A stretch of DNA of 7,240 bases, taken from positions 1-7,240 of the forward strand of contig JAOTYN010000216.1 of the NCBI GenBank assembly GCA_029861825.1, written 5' to 3'. This stretch comes from Cyclobacteriaceae bacterium (lineage in GTDB: Bacteria; Bacteroidota; Bacteroidia; Cytophagales; Cyclobacteriaceae). This document shows, one piece after another, positions 6,698 to 7,240 of this stretch (positions are counted from its first letter, which is position 1; every line of letters begins with the position of its first letter). Under the pieces are notes generated by a model. The model saw only the letters and a program-made list of their open reading frames with translations. It did not search any database and had not been told where the DNA came from. The translations under genes were made by a program, and so were the position numbers.

Positions 6698-6754
6698 TGG
6701 CCACATGCTGTGGTCGAAGTTTGACCAAGACCAACTGGCATGTTGGACGGTCTT
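6698..6754. repeat. Cluster of overlapping short inverted repeats
   Basis: CCACA (6701-6705) pairs with TGTGG (6709-6713) around a TGC loop, and wobble and G-C pairs extend this to 6698-6716. TGGTC (6711-6715) can alternatively pair with GACCA (6723-6727). Next, AAGACC (6727-6732) pairs with GGTCTT (6749-6754), enclosing a second possible stem CCAAC/GTTGG (6731-6735/6742-6746). The pairings are short, and individually could be chance. Confidence 0.4.
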
Positions 6755-6793
6755 CAATAATTTCGCATAATCAATGCAATTTTAATTTGGGCA

Positions 6794-6808
6794 CCCCACC
6801 ACCCACCC
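6794..6808 (-). other. C-rich tract; G-rich complement could form a two-tetrad G-quadruplex
   Basis: The plus strand reads CCCCACCACCCACCC, so the minus strand has four G-runs of 3, 3, 2 and 4 separated by single T residues. Such short loops favour G-quadruplex folding, although the GG run limits a simple structure to two tetrads. No gene or promoter is adjacent, so a function is not suggested. Confidence 0.35.
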
Positions 6809-6962
6809 ATAACAAGTTACATGGCGACAGTCTCTTAAGTTGAGATTATAGGAAACTCTTATCAATTAACCTACCTCAATTGACTTGCCTGGTCAAATCT
6901 AAGGCTCGCAAATACACCAATGGCATATGGAAGTCATTTGAAAATGTTCCTGCAGACGATGT

Positions 6963-6992
6963 CAGCTGTCTCCTTCAGCTACAGCTGTCTCC
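6963..6992. repeat. Two direct copies of CAGCTGTCTCC, 19 bp apart
   Basis: CAGCTGTCTCC occurs exactly at 6963-6973 and 6982-6992. Between them lies TTCAGCTA, which itself repeats CAGCT. This looks like a small tandem duplication with partial decay; no coding context supports it. Confidence 0.6.
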
Positions 6993-7053
6993 GCCAGATT
7001 CTCCACCTGAGTAAATATGAAGAGCCCAAGATCTACGACAGACGGCGCACCAC

Positions 7054-7073
7054 TCACCATTAAACTATGGTGA
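7054..7073. repeat. Inverted repeat TCACCAT / ATGGTGA
   Basis: A perfect 7-bp inverted repeat (7054-7060 with 7067-7073) flanks a 6-base loop TAAACT. It is followed by ATAAAAAG rather than a T-run, so terminator activity on the plus strand is unlikely. It sits directly before the short-period repeat tract. Confidence 0.45.
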
Positions 7074-7093
7074 TAAAAAGAGGGGGACGAGAA

Positions 7094-7180
7094 GACGGAA
7101 GACCAATGGAACGATGAAGGTGCACAGATAACAATAGACCAAAATCGATGACCTAAAACAATGGACCGAAGACAATGGAA
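7094..7180. repeat. Degenerate short-period (about 7 bp) repeat tract of GAC(C/A)AATG-like units
   Basis: Units resembling GACCAAT, GACCAAA, GACCGAA and GACAATG recur. CAATGGA occurs exactly three times (7104-7110, 7159-7165, 7173-7179). GAC triplets at 7094 and 7101 are 7 bp apart, and those at 7150, 7164 and 7171 are spaced by 14 and 7; the phase slips in between. This fits a decayed heptamer array. I recall heptameric intergenic arrays of similar sequence in some Bacteroidota genomes, but that is memory and not a search result. Confidence 0.4.
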
Positions 7181-7240
7181 ATGCCGAGGCAAACTCCCGG
7201 ATCCACCTTATCATATAAAACTAATGATGAAAAACTTCTG

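Larger units (their letters stand above)
6608..7240. other. Non-coding tail with no supportable gene
   Basis: I find no coding sequence in this stretch. All frames are broken frequently. The longest open frame (minus strand, 6962-7192) encodes a Phe/Ser/His-rich sequence with no recognisable motif, overlying a repeat tract. No tRNA, rRNA or recognisable riboswitch is seen, and no remnant of a transposase could be read. The stretch holds several short hairpins, a C-rich tract, an 11-bp direct repeat and a decayed short-period repeat, listed separately. The next gene, in either orientation, must start or end beyond the right edge. Confidence 0.6.

Noticed and set aside
6962..7192. Minus-strand open frame of 76 codons in the tail
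   Set aside because: Low-complexity Phe/Ser/His-rich translation with no motif, no promoter or Shine-Dalgarno sequence, overlying a repeat tract.
6556..7240. CRISPR array or insertion-sequence remnant in the tail
   Set aside because: No regularly spaced repeats of 23 bp or more, no transposase fragment readable in any frame, and no paired terminal inverted repeats with target duplication.

Overview
The window comes from a bacterium that makes menaquinone by the classical MenFDHCEBA route and is most likely a member of Bacteroidota, probably Flavobacteriia-like. The reasons are the compact men gene block, the lack of recognisable Shine-Dalgarno sequences before nearly all starts, several TTG starts, and three perfect matches to the Bacteroidota -7 promoter element TAnnTTTG placed just upstream of genes. 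The lineage call is inference; no rRNA or tRNA gene is present to confirm it.

Layout. Positions 1-469 (minus strand) hold the first 156 codons of a histidine phosphatase (phosphoglycerate mutase-like) cut by the window edge. A 160-bp divergent intergenic region (470-629) carries two face-away promoters with the identical -7 sequence TATTTTTG. From 630 to 5868 five plus-strand genes are packed with overlaps or gaps of only a few bases: menI-like thioesterase, menF isochorismate synthase, menD, menB, menE. A separate promoter (TATATTTG, 5908-5915) precedes an OmpA-family lipoprotein (5938-6555). The last 685 bp (6556-7240) contain no gene I can support. They hold several short hairpins, a C-rich tract, an 11-bp direct repeat and a decayed 7-bp-periodic repeat tract.

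How the genes work together. MenF isomerises chorismate to isochorismate. MenD adds the succinyl-semialdehyde unit from 2-oxoglutarate to give SEPHCHC. MenE activates o-succinylbenzoate with CoA, MenB closes the naphthalene ring to give DHNA-CoA, and the MenI-like thioesterase releases DHNA. The steps MenH (SEPHCHC to SHCHC), MenC (SHCHC to o-succinylbenzoate), MenA (prenylation) and MenG/UbiE (methylation) are not encoded here and must lie elsewhere or be done by other enzymes.

I did not find a previously undescribed system. The most worthwhile points are the in-frame TAG separating menF from menD with a forced TTG start, the menI gene leading the operon, and the structured, repeat-bearing non-coding tail.
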